From Streptomyces sp. SAI-135 (GTDB lineage: Bacteria; Actinomycetota; Actinomycetes; Streptomycetales; Streptomycetaceae), in assembly GCF_029893805.1 (NCBI RefSeq), contig NZ_JARXYP010000002.1, positions 8,804,001 to 8,868,000 on the forward strand: a stretch of DNA of 64,000 nucleotides, in the 5' to 3' direction. How positions within the stretch are numbered: position 1 is the first letter of the stretch; each line of letters starts with the position of its first letter. Under the pieces are notes generated by a model. The model had not been told where the DNA came from. It ran no database searches and was given only the letters and a program-made list of their open reading frames with translations. Positions 16,975 through 25,124 of the stretch are shown here, piece by piece. The position numbers and the translations under genes are program-made.

Positions 16975-17691
16975 ATGAACGATCGCACAGCTCTTGTCAC
17001 CGGTGCCAACAAGGGCATCGGCAAGCACATCGCCCGGCTCCTCGCCGCCGAGGGCCTCACCGTGTACGTGGGCTCTCGCGACCGCGGGCTCGGACAGCGA
17101 GCCGCCGAGGAGATCGGCGCAGGTGCCCGCCTGCTGGTCCTCGACGTGACAGATCCTGACGGCATCGCACGGGCCGCGACCCAGGTGGACCGTCTGGACG
17201 TGCTGGTCAACAACGCCGGGATCTCACCGACACTCGCCCCGTCGGCCGACACGAGCGTCGAGGAGTTCCGGCGCACATACGAGACCAACGTCTTCGGGGC
17301 GGTGGCGGTGACCAATGCCTTCCTGCCCGCCCTGCGCCGGTCCCCGCACCCTCGCATCGTCAACATCTCCAGCGGCACCGCATCGCTGACCTGGAGCACG
17401 AACCCCAACCCCCAGTTCACACCGGGTAGCGGTGGCGCCGCCGCCTACCGGTCGTCCAAGGCCGCCCTCAACGCCCTCACCGTCCTCTACGCCCAGACGC
17501 TGGCCGAGGAGGGCTTCAAGGTCAACGCGCTAGCCCCCGGCATGCGGGCCACCGACCTCAACCCTCTGGCCGCCGCTGCCGGCGACGACCCGGCCGAGGC
17601 CGCCCAGGGAGCCGCCCGCCTGGCCCTGCTGCCGGACGACGGCCCCACCGGTGGCTTCTTCTCCTGGGACGGAACGCCCGTGCCCTGGTGA
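16975..17691 (+). CDS. Short-chain dehydrogenase/reductase
   Basis: A 238-residue classical SDR. The NAD(P) motif TALVTGANKGIGKHIA has TGxxxGIG; NNAG is present in DVLVNNAGIS; the catalytic Ser is in VNISSGTAS and the Y-x3-K pair in AAAYRSSKAAL. Substrate unknown; it resembles the carbonyl-reductase-like SDRs that accompany MmyB regulators. The 71-base divergent gap presumably carries the operator. Confidence 0.9.
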   Translation: MNDRTALVTGANKGIGKHIARLLAAEGLTVYVGSRDRGLGQRAAEEIGAGARLLVLDVTDPDGIARAATQVDRLDVLVNNAGISPTLAPSADTSVEEFRRTYETNVFGAVAVTNAFLPALRRSPHPRIVNISSGTASLTWSTNPNPQFTPGSGGAAAYRSSKAALNALTVLYAQTLAEEGFKVNALAPGMRATDLNPLAAAAGDDPAEAAQGAARLALLPDDGPTGGFFSWDGTPVPW

Positions 17692-17931
17692 GCGGCGCTG
17701 AGATCCCGGGCGACGGCGCTGACTCGCGCACCCCAAGAAGCGTATTCGCTCCTGGGCACCGGTTCCGGCGCTCGTCCCACTGACGGCCGCGCGGCGCTCG
17801 TGGCAGCGGGCAAGGCGGTGGAAGGCGTTCTGCCGGGCGTGGGTGCGAACGGACTCCCGAAATCGCGACGCCGCCTCCCAGCAGTGGCCGTTCATGAGTG
17901 AAGATGGCTCGGGGCGAGGAAGGAAGAGCGC

Positions 17932-18957
17932 ATGGCTCGGGGCAGGACGACACTTGCGGATGTGGCACGGCACGCCGGACTCTCCGTCACGGCGGCGTCG
18001 CTGGTGCTCAACCGGCGTCCAGGCATCAGGATTTCCGCAGAGGCGCAGGCCCGGGTGTTCGCCGCCGCGGACGAACTCGGTTACCGGCCCAACGTGGCCG
18101 CCCGCAGCCTGCGCACTCAGAAGACCGCGACCATCGCCTTCGTCTCGGACGTGGTCGCCACGACCCGTTTCGCCGGTGACATGATCCGCGGCGCCCTGGA
18201 CGCGGCTCGGGAACGTGAACACGTCATGCTGATCGCGGAGACACAGGGCGATCCCGAAACGGAACAGCACGCCGTGGAGGCCATGCTCGACCGCCAGATC
18301 GACGGTTTCGTCTACGCGGCCATGGCCTGCCGGCGACTGTCCGTGCCGCCCGCCATGTCGAATCGGCCCACGGTGCTGCTCAACGGCGACAGCGCCGACG
18401 CCGTCGCCTCGGTGCTGCCCGACGACGAGGGCGCGGGCCACAGTGTCGCGATGGAGCTGATGAAGCACGGCCACCGCCGTGTCGCGGTGATCGGGCGGGC
18501 CGAGACGCTCGAACGCGACCCCCGTCGCTCCCTCGCCGCCGGACCGCGCATGCGCGGCATCCGGCGGGCCCTGGCCCAGCACGGCGTACGGCTCACCCCG
18601 GGCGGGCGTGCCGAGGAATGGGAGCCCGAGGAGGGGTACGAGGCGATGCGGGCGCTGCTGCGGCGGCGGACCCTGACCCGGGGGATCATCTGCATGAACG
18701 ACCGGCTGGCCCTCGGCGCGTACCAGGCACTCGGTGAGGCCGGCCTGAAGGTCCCCGAGGACGTGTCGGTCGTCTCGTTCGACGACGACCCCATCGCGGG
18801 CTGGTTGCGTCCGGGGCTGACCACGGCCGTCCTGCCGCATGAGGCGATGGGGCGGCTCGCCGTGGAGATGCTGCTCGACTGGGACCTGCGGCCGGGCACA
18901 CGGTGGGTCCCCATGCCCTTGCGTGAGCGGGCGTCCGTGGCACCGCCCCGCGACTGA
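17932..18957 (+). CDS. LacI-family transcriptional regulator (upstream copy)
   Basis: A 341-residue repressor with an N-terminal helix-turn-helix (TTLADVARHAGLSVTAASLV, residues 6-25; hinge helix near NVAARSLRTQ) and a periplasmic-binding-protein-like sugar domain from about residue 63. GGAAGG precedes the ATG at 17932. It is a clear paralogue of the LacI protein encoded at 20110-21168: both have RISAEA, LGYRPN, ATTxFAG, GDPE and MLDRQxDGFVYA at the same places. It sits directly upstream of the glycosidase gene it probably controls. Confidence 0.93.
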   Translation: MARGRTTLADVARHAGLSVTAASLVLNRRPGIRISAEAQARVFAAADELGYRPNVAARSLRTQKTATIAFVSDVVATTRFAGDMIRGALDAAREREHVMLIAETQGDPETEQHAVEAMLDRQIDGFVYAAMACRRLSVPPAMSNRPTVLLNGDSADAVASVLPDDEGAGHSVAMELMKHGHRRVAVIGRAETLERDPRRSLAAGPRMRGIRRALAQHGVRLTPGGRAEEWEPEEGYEAMRALLRRRTLTRGIICMNDRLALGAYQALGEAGLKVPEDVSVVSFDDDPIAGWLRPGLTTAVLPHEAMGRLAVEMLLDWDLRPGTRWVPMPLRERASVAPPRD

Positions 18958-19012
18958 CCACGCCGTACGACACCGCGTCCCGCCCTCACCGGCCCGGTCC
19001 GTGGACGATGCT

Positions 19013-19040
19013 TTGATAAAACGATTTACCCTGTTAGTTT
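19013..19040 (+). promoter_or_regulatory. Promoter with LacI-type operator before the glycosidase
   Basis: TAAAACGATTTA (19017-19028) is a near-palindrome with the central CG typical of LacI operators. It overlaps a possible -35 TTGATA (19013-19018) and -10 TAGTTT (19035-19040, 16-base spacer). The half-sites TAAA-N4-TTTA recur in the operator at 21339. Confidence 0.55.
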
Positions 19041-19070
19041 TCCTCCATCGTCTGCAAGGGAGGGTCGCTG

Positions 19071-20021
19071 ATGCTGCGCTTGCCCGATCACTGGGTCTGG
19101 GACAGCTGGTACGCCAGGGACGACGACGGGCGCCATCACGCGTTCTTCCTGCGCGCGTCCCGCGCGCTGCTGGACCCCGACCGGCGTCACCGGCGAGCGT
19201 CCGTGGGGCACGCGGTCTCCGACGACCTGCGCACCTGGCGGATGTGTGCCGATGCGCTCGTCGCCTCGGACGGGCCGTCCTGGGACGATCTGGCCACCTG
19301 GACGGGATCCGTGGTCCGCGGCCCCGAGGGCCTCTGGTACATGTTCTACACCGGGGTGAGCCGGGCCGAGGACGGCCTGGTCCAGCGGATCGGTCTGGCG
19401 GTCTCGAACGACCTGCAGACCTGGCGCCGGCACGGCACCAAGGCCCTGGTCGAGGCGGACCCGCTCTGGTACGAGCGTCTGGACGGCACGGCGCCGTCGG
19501 CCGGGACCTGGTACGAAGAGGCCTGGCGCGACCCGTGGGTGTTCCGGGATCCTGCGGGGGCGGGCTGGCACATGCTCATCACCGCGCGGCTCGGGCGCGG
19601 TCCTGCGGGCGGCCGCGGTGTCATCGGACACGCCCGCTCGGACAACCTCGTCGACTGGGAGGTCGGCCCGCCCGTCACCGAGCCCGCCGGTTTCGGCCAC
19701 CTGGAGGTACCCCAGGTGGCCGTCGTGGACGGCCAGCCGCTCCTGCTGTTCTGCACCAACACGTCCGAAGACCCCGACACCGGCACCGAGCACCAGGTGT
19801 GGGCGGTGCCCGGACGCTCCCTCACCGGCCCCTGGGACATGACCGCGGCGAAACTCGTGAACTGTCCCGGGCTCTACGCACCGCGTCTGGTCCAGGAGCC
19901 CGACGGCGCCTGGCACCTCATCGGGTTCGTCAACGAGCGCGACGGGGCGTTCGTCGGTGAACTCACCGATCCCGTACCCGTGCGCTACACGCCGTCCGAA
20001 GGGCTGCAGCCCGCCCTGTGA
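19071..20021 (+). CDS. Clan GH-J (GH32/GH68-like) glycoside hydrolase
   Basis: A 316-residue five-bladed beta-propeller glycosidase with no signal peptide, so probably intracellular. The three GH-J acidic residues can be placed: the nucleophile Asp at about 11 (HWVWDSWYA), the transition-state-stabilising RDP at 153-155 (AWRDPWVF) and an acid/base Glu at about 212 (GHLEVPQV, for the EC motif). GH32/68 enzymes cleave or transfer beta-fructosides, so sucrose or fructo-oligosaccharides imported by the adjacent ABC system are likely substrates. It lacks the C-terminal beta-sandwich of classical GH32, so a GH43/GH117-like specificity is an alternative. GGGAGG precedes the ATG. Confidence 0.75.
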   Translation: MLRLPDHWVWDSWYARDDDGRHHAFFLRASRALLDPDRRHRRASVGHAVSDDLRTWRMCADALVASDGPSWDDLATWTGSVVRGPEGLWYMFYTGVSRAEDGLVQRIGLAVSNDLQTWRRHGTKALVEADPLWYERLDGTAPSAGTWYEEAWRDPWVFRDPAGAGWHMLITARLGRGPAGGRGVIGHARSDNLVDWEVGPPVTEPAGFGHLEVPQVAVVDGQPLLLFCTNTSEDPDTGTEHQVWAVPGRSLTGPWDMTAAKLVNCPGLYAPRLVQEPDGAWHLIGFVNERDGAFVGELTDPVPVRYTPSEGLQPAL

Positions 20022-20026
20022 ACACC

Positions 20027-20058
20027 CCGTGCCGGCAGGCGGGTCCACGCCGGCACGG
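20027..20058. terminator. Bidirectional terminator between glycosidase and LacI
   Basis: Perfect 10-bp arms CCGTGCCGGC / GCCGGCACGG with a 12-base loop lie between two convergent stop codons and could serve both transcripts. Confidence 0.7.
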
Positions 20059-20109
20059 ACGCCGCTCCCGCACATCGCCGACCGTCGGTGGCCGGGGATG
20101 CTTCTCGGT

Positions 20110-21168
20110 TCAGACACCGGTGTGCGCGGCCTCGTTCGACAGCACGGCGGTGGCCGTATGGGAGGCGCGGAGTCTCACCGGCATGGCGATGCGGTGGACG
20201 ACGGGATCGGCCGGGCCGTCGAGCAGTACCTCCACCGCCGTGCGGCCCAGACTGTAGTGGGGCAGAGCGACACTGGTCAGCCGGGGGCGGAGCCAGGACG
20301 CCAGATCCGAGTCGTCGAACGAGACGACACACACGTCGTCCGGGACGCGCAGCTCAGCCTCCTGGAGCGCCTGGTAGGCGCCCAGCGAGACGCGGTCGTT
20401 GAGGCAGATCAACGCACGGGGCGCGGTCCCGCCCGCGAGGAGGCGCCGCACCTCGCGGTGGCCGTCCTCGGGCTGCCAGTCGCATTCCGCCACGCCGGCG
20501 AGACGGACACCGGCCTGCGCCATGACCTCCTCGACGCCCCGCATCCGCTCCCGCCCCGCCCAGACTCCGTCGGGGGTGTCCGCGGTGATGTGCCGTCCAC
20601 CGATCACATGGACCCCCTCCGCATGCCCCGCCGTCAGCACGGCCGCCGCTGCGTCCCGCCCGGCGTTGAACTCGTCGGGCAGCACGCTGGGCACACGCGC
20701 GTCCTTTGCGTAGCAGTTGAGCAGGACCACGCGGGAGTCGCGCAGGGCCGCGGGCAGGCGGACCTCACGGCTGTACATGGTGGCGTAGACGAAACCGTCG
20801 ACCTGACGGTCCAGCATCCCCTCCACGAGCCGGCGCTCGATCTCGGGGTCGCCTTCGGTCTCCGCGATGAAGAGCACGTGATCGGCGGCCCCGGCGGCGT
20901 CGAGCGCACCGTGGATCACCTCGCCCGCGAACTGGGTCGTGGCGATGGTGTCCGAGATCAGGGCGATGGTCCTGGTCACCGAGGTGCGCAGGCCGCGGGC
21001 CGTCAGATTGGGCCGGTACCCGAGCTCGCGCGCGGCCAGGCGGACCCGTTCCTCGGCCTCCGCCGAGATGCGCATGTCCTGCCGGCCGGCGAGCACGAAC
21101 GATGCGGTGGTCGTCGACACCCCCGCCCTGCGGGCCACGTCGGTCATGGTGACACGTCGCCGGGTCAT
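20110..21168 (-). CDS. LacI-family transcriptional regulator (downstream copy)
   Basis: A 352-residue repressor. The helix-turn-helix VTMTDVARRAGVSTTTASFV is at residues 5-24 and the sugar-binding domain runs from about residue 63. The ATG at 21168 is chosen because GAGGAG lies just upstream; an ATG at 21180 lacks one. Divergent from the ABC transporter genes and convergent with the glycosidase. It is a paralogue of the regulator at 17932; the two flank the glycosidase. Confidence 0.93.
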   Translation of the reverse strand: MTRRRVTMTDVARRAGVSTTTASFVLAGRQDMRISAEAEERVRLAARELGYRPNLTARGLRTSVTRTIALISDTIATTQFAGEVIHGALDAAGAADHVLFIAETEGDPEIERRLVEGMLDRQVDGFVYATMYSREVRLPAALRDSRVVLLNCYAKDARVPSVLPDEFNAGRDAAAAVLTAGHAEGVHVIGGRHITADTPDGVWAGRERMRGVEEVMAQAGVRLAGVAECDWQPEDGHREVRRLLAGGTAPRALICLNDRVSLGAYQALQEAELRVPDDVCVVSFDDSDLASWLRPRLTSVALPHYSLGRTAVEVLLDGPADPVVHRIAMPVRLRASHTATAVLSNEAAHTGV

Positions 21169-21305
21169 CGCACTCCTCATGCAATCGGGAACGTCAGGGG
21201 CGGCCGCTCGCGCCGGCGCGAGCGGCCGCAGAGCCCCCTCGCGATGCTCGGCGGGCGCTGCCGGAAGGTGAACCCGGTGTTGCCCAGGTATTACCTCCAC
21301 GATCC

Positions 21306-21354
21306 TTGACACGGTTCGGGGTAAGGCCCATGCTCGCTGCTAAATCTATTTAGC
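21306..21354 (+). promoter_or_regulatory. Promoter and palindromic operator of the sugar ABC operon
   Basis: TTGACA (21306-21311) with a weak -10 (CATGCT, 21329-21334) is followed by the palindrome GCTAAATCTATTTAGC (21339-21354), perfect apart from the two central bases. It lies at the expected transcription start, where repressor binding would block initiation. The rest of the 409-base divergent gap (21169-21577) shows a long leader and no gene. Confidence 0.65.
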
Positions 21355-21577
21355 ACCTGCGGAAGCCGCCTTGGCAACACACTCTCCCCATTCCCTTCCG
21401 CCCCGCCGTCCGGCCGGCGCCGACGGCGGGACGACCATCGGATCCGGCTGTCACGGCCTCCCCACGGGCACTGCCGGAGCGGCTTTGAGAGCGTCGCTCC
21501 GGCACCGGTTCCGCCGACCGAGCACAACGGGTGGATCGCATGGATCCACCCTCCGTGACACACGCAAGGAGTCCTCC

Positions 21578-22957
21578 ATGTACGAAGGCAAGGCCGGGCA
21601 TCCGACTGCACGGCTCCGTCGGAACCCGTGGCGACGGCGGTTCGCACCAGCGGTGGTGATTCCCCTGACCCTCCTGGGCGCGGCGTGCAGCGCCCCGGGC
21701 TCCGGGGACACGGCCTCCTCCGGCGACACCGCGGTGAGCACCTCGCTGGGCAAGGGCAAGATCACCTTGCAGATGTACGCCGAGACCGGGTTCCCGCTCG
21801 CCAAGGCGCTGGCCGACGAGTTCACGCGGCAGCACCCGAACGTGACGTTCAAGGTGCGGGAGGACCAGTTCACCGTCCTGGTCGAGAACGCGCCGCGCGT
21901 GCTGGCAGGGGACAACGCCCCGGACATCATCCGTCTCCCCACCATGGTCGACCTGGTCAAGGACGGCCTGCTGAAGAACCTGGACCCGTACGTCAAGGCC
22001 TACGGCTGGAACAAGTTCCCCGCCTCCCAGCTCGAGCAGCTGCGCGTGAACAAGGACGGCCAGCGCGGCTCGGGTCCGCTGTACGGGGCGGGCCTCGGCT
22101 ACAGCGTCACGGGCGTGTTCTACAACAAGGACCTGGCGAAGAAGGTCGGCATGACCAAGCCGCCCGCCACGGTGGCCGAGTTCGAGAGCCTGCTGGCCCG
22201 GACGAAGAAGGCGGGCGTCCAGCCCATCATGCAGTTCAACAAGAACACCGCCGGAATCAACTTCACCTACCAGGCGCTGCAGAACCAGTTCACCGACCCG
22301 GCCCAGGTCAACGACTGGATCTTCCAGAAGCCGGGCGCCACCTTCGACACACCGGCCTCGCTGAAGGCCGCGCAGACCATCGAGAAGTGGGCGAAGGCCG
22401 GGTACTTCCCCAAGGACGCGAACGCCATCGACTACACCACCATGGTGGGTGACTTCGCCAAGGGTCAGGGCCTGTTCATGTTCAACGGCGACTGGGAGTC
22501 CGCGAACCTGGACACCAAGATGCCCGGCAACGTCGGCTTCTTCCTCTTCCCGGCCGAGAGCGCGGGCGGCCGCCACGTGGCGATGTCCTCACCGAACACC
22601 TTCGGTATCGGGGAGCGGGCCAAGCACCCCAACGAGGCCGCCTACTTCCTCAACTGGCTCCACACCGACGCCAAGGCCCGCAAGATCCTGGTGGACGTGG
22701 GCGGTTCCAGCCCCGGCGGTCCGGCGGACCTCGCGGTGCCGAAGGCCAAGGAGGGCTCGGTCCTCGCCTCGACTCTGAAGGCCTCGCAGCAACTGGCCGC
22801 CGAGAACGGCGCGGTGGACTTCACGGCCAACGCGACGGGATCGATCTTCGCCTCGGCCATCACCCCCGAGCTCCAGAAGCTGATCGTCGGCCAGCAGACC
22901 CCCGAAGGCTATGTGAAGGCCGTGCAGAAGGAGTACGAGAAGGAGTTGTCGCAGTGA
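21578..22957 (+). CDS. Sugar ABC transporter substrate-binding lipoprotein
   Basis: A 459-residue family 1 (MalE-like) binding protein. The ATG at 21578 has AAGGAG seven bases upstream. The signal peptide ends in the lipobox LLGAACSAP, so the mature protein is lipid-anchored outside the membrane. The mature domain has the usual features, such as DNAPDIIRLPTMVDLVKDG and GLFMFNGDWESAN. It is the first gene of an SBP-permease-permease operon with no ATPase; Streptomyces sugar importers share a general ATPase (MsiK) encoded elsewhere. The ligand is unknown; the linked glycosidase suggests a fructoside. Confidence 0.93.
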   Translation: MYEGKAGHPTARLRRNPWRRRFAPAVVIPLTLLGAACSAPGSGDTASSGDTAVSTSLGKGKITLQMYAETGFPLAKALADEFTRQHPNVTFKVREDQFTVLVENAPRVLAGDNAPDIIRLPTMVDLVKDGLLKNLDPYVKAYGWNKFPASQLEQLRVNKDGQRGSGPLYGAGLGYSVTGVFYNKDLAKKVGMTKPPATVAEFESLLARTKKAGVQPIMQFNKNTAGINFTYQALQNQFTDPAQVNDWIFQKPGATFDTPASLKAAQTIEKWAKAGYFPKDANAIDYTTMVGDFAKGQGLFMFNGDWESANLDTKMPGNVGFFLFPAESAGGRHVAMSSPNTFGIGERAKHPNEAAYFLNWLHTDAKARKILVDVGGSSPGGPADLAVPKAKEGSVLASTLKASQQLAAENGAVDFTANATGSIFASAITPELQKLIVGQQTPEGYVKAVQKEYEKELSQ

Positions 22958-23931
22958 CGCAGACACATGCGGCACGCGAAGGACGGCCGGCGAGGACCTC
23001 GCCGGCGCGCGCGGCGGTGCCGACGAGGTCCTCGGCCCGCAGGGCGCCCCGCGCCCTGCGGGGTGCCGACCGGACTCGCTGGAGCGGCTGGCTCTTCGTT
23101 CTGCCGGCGCTGGCGGTGTACGGGTTCTTCGTCCTCAAGCCCCTGCTGACGACCATGCAGTACTCGCTCTACCGGTGGGACGGAATCGGCCCCTCACAAT
23201 GGGTCGGCCTCGACAACTACCGCACGGTGCTGACGGATCCGGACCTCCTGGAGATCATCCTCCATGCCTTCGTGCTGATCATCTTCTTCAGTTTCGTCCC
23301 CGTCTGCCTCGGCCTGCTCGTGGCGAGCCTCATCCACCGGGTCAGCCGAGGGCCGCTGGGGGCCGCCGCACGTACGATCCTCTTCCTGCCGCAGATCATC
23401 CCCCTGGTGGCCGCGGGCATCGCGTGGAGCTGGGTCCTGAGCACGACCGGCATCGTCAACCAGGTCCTGAACTCCGTCGGTCTCGGCCGCTACTCCCGCG
23501 CCTGGCTGGGCGAGTTCGACACGGCGCTGCCCGCGGTGGGCGTGATCGGCGCCTGGGTCCTGCTCGGGCTGTGCACCATCCTGCTGGTGACCGGCATGAG
23601 CAAGATCGATCCGGCGCTGTACGAGGCGGCGAGGATCGACGGAGCGGGCTCGGTGCGCGAGTTCTTCGCCGTCACCCTGCCGAGCCTGCGCCGGGAGGTC
23701 GGCATCTGCCTGACCGTCACCGTCATCGCCGCCCTGGCCAGCTTCGACATCGTCTACATCTCCACCAGCGGAGGCCCTGGAACAGCCACGACCGTGCCGG
23801 GCCTGGAGATCTACCGGCTGGCCTTCGCCCAGCGGCAGGTCGGTCTGGCCTCGGCACTCGCCGTGGTGCTCATGCTGCTGGTCCTGGTCTGTGTGCTGCC
23901 GATCCAGCGCCTGTCGCGAGAGGGCAAGTGA
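22954..23931 (+). CDS. Sugar ABC transporter permease (MalF type)
   Basis: A 325-residue membrane protein with six predicted helices and the EAA loop YEAARIDGAGSVREFFAVTL, which docks the ATPase. It starts at GTG 22954, overlapping the binding-protein stop by four bases. The N-terminal 40 residues are Arg-rich and cytoplasmic. Confidence 0.93.
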   Translation: MTQTHAAREGRPARTSPARAAVPTRSSARRAPRALRGADRTRWSGWLFVLPALAVYGFFVLKPLLTTMQYSLYRWDGIGPSQWVGLDNYRTVLTDPDLLEIILHAFVLIIFFSFVPVCLGLLVASLIHRVSRGPLGAAARTILFLPQIIPLVAAGIAWSWVLSTTGIVNQVLNSVGLGRYSRAWLGEFDTALPAVGVIGAWVLLGLCTILLVTGMSKIDPALYEAARIDGAGSVREFFAVTLPSLRREVGICLTVTVIAALASFDIVYISTSGGPGTATTVPGLEIYRLAFAQRQVGLASALAVVLMLLVLVCVLPIQRLSREGK

Positions 23932-23932
23932 A

Positions 23933-24757
23933 GTGAACATCAGCCGACGCGAGGCGATCACCGGCAGGGTCTTCCTCGTCCTGCTCATGGTGGTCACCCT
24001 GCTGCCGTTCGTGAGCATGCTCTCGGCCGCCCTGCAGCCCAGGGGCACGGTCCCCTCCGGCCTGGAGTGGCCCTCGGACCCGCACTGGCACAACTTCGTC
24101 GACGCCTTCGACGTGGCCAACATGGGCGCCCTGCTGAAGTCCAGCCTCCTCATCGTGGCCGGCGTGGTACCGGCCGCCGTCTTCATCGCGACGCTGGCCG
24201 GCTTCGGCCTGGGACACCTCAAGGTGCGTGGCGGCGCGGTCGCCATGGGCGTACTGCTGCTCGGCCTGACCATGCCGTTCGAGGCCGTGATCACCCCGAT
24301 CTACTACCAGATCAGGGACCTGGGCCTGCTCAACACCCGGTGGGCCATCATCCTGCCGCTGATCGGGCTCTACATGCCCTTCTCGGTCTACTGGATGCGC
24401 GCCCATTTCCTCAACGTGCCTAAGGAGTTGTCGGAGGCGGCCCGGGTCGACGGCGCAACGACCTGGCAGTTGTTCCGCCGGATTCACATCCCGCTGGCCC
24501 GGCCCGCCATCTCGTCCCTGACGATCCTGCTGTTCCTGTGGACCTGGAACCAGTTCCTGTTGTCCATCGTGCTCGTCGACGATCCCTCCAAGCGGACCAT
24601 GGCGGGAGCGCTGGGCGCGTTCCAGGGACAGTGGGGCACCGACCTGGTGTTGCTGTGCGCGGGTTCGCTGCTCATCCTCACCCCGACCCTCGTCATCTTC
24701 CTCATCTTCCAACGGCAGTTCATCAGCGCGCTGTTGCAGGGGTCCGTCAAGGGCTGA
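23933..24757 (+). CDS. Sugar ABC transporter permease (MalG type)
   Basis: A 274-residue membrane protein with six helices and the EAA motif SEAARVDGATTWQLFRRIHI. It starts at GTG 23933, one base after the preceding stop codon. It completes the importer begun at 21578. Confidence 0.92.
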   Translation: MNISRREAITGRVFLVLLMVVTLLPFVSMLSAALQPRGTVPSGLEWPSDPHWHNFVDAFDVANMGALLKSSLLIVAGVVPAAVFIATLAGFGLGHLKVRGGAVAMGVLLLGLTMPFEAVITPIYYQIRDLGLLNTRWAIILPLIGLYMPFSVYWMRAHFLNVPKELSEAARVDGATTWQLFRRIHIPLARPAISSLTILLFLWTWNQFLLSIVLVDDPSKRTMAGALGAFQGQWGTDLVLLCAGSLLILTPTLVIFLIFQRQFISALLQGSVKG

Positions 24758-24761
24758 GGCG

Positions 24762-25010
24762 AGGAGACGGTCGCGCTGGGCGAGCTGGTCGTCGAGGACG
24801 GCGGTGGCGCGGTGGTGGTCACGGCTCACACCCGGGCTGCGGCAGTGCCTGTCCGGGCTGCCGAACGCTGACGGCGAAGGTGCACGGGACTCACTGCCAG
24901 ACGGCGACGGACGTGCCGATCGACGGCCGCCCGTCGTGGTCCACCTGCTGATGCGGCGGCTGGTCTGTCCGGTCCTGGGCTGCCGGAGGCAGACCTTTCG
25001 TGAGCAGATT
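24762..25010 (+). mobile_element. ISL3-family transposase remnant
   Basis: A decayed N-terminal transposase fragment spread over two frames: GELVVEDGGGAVVVTAHTRA in one, then PPVVVHLLMRRLVCPVLGC and RRQTFREQ in another. The second block matches the zinc-finger and helix region that opens ISL3 transposases. It ends abruptly before the fucosidase promoter, and no terminal inverted repeats are seen. The rest of the gap 24758-25124 holds only the operator. Confidence 0.6.
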
Positions 25011-25075
25011 CAGGTTCCCGTCGCGGGCCATGGAGATCGTATGGACCGGCAGTCCGGCAGAAGGATAGAGTCTTA

Positions 25076-25098
25076 GTTTGTAAACCAAGGTGACAAAC
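25076..25098 (+). promoter_or_regulatory. ROK-type operator upstream of the fucosidase
   Basis: GTTTGT-N11-ACAAAC lies 26 bases before the chosen start. The same half-sites and spacing recur at 28503-28525 before the binding-protein gene, marking a shared regulon. Confidence 0.7.
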
Positions 25099-25124
25099 GT
25101 GAACCGACGAACAGGATGACTCGC

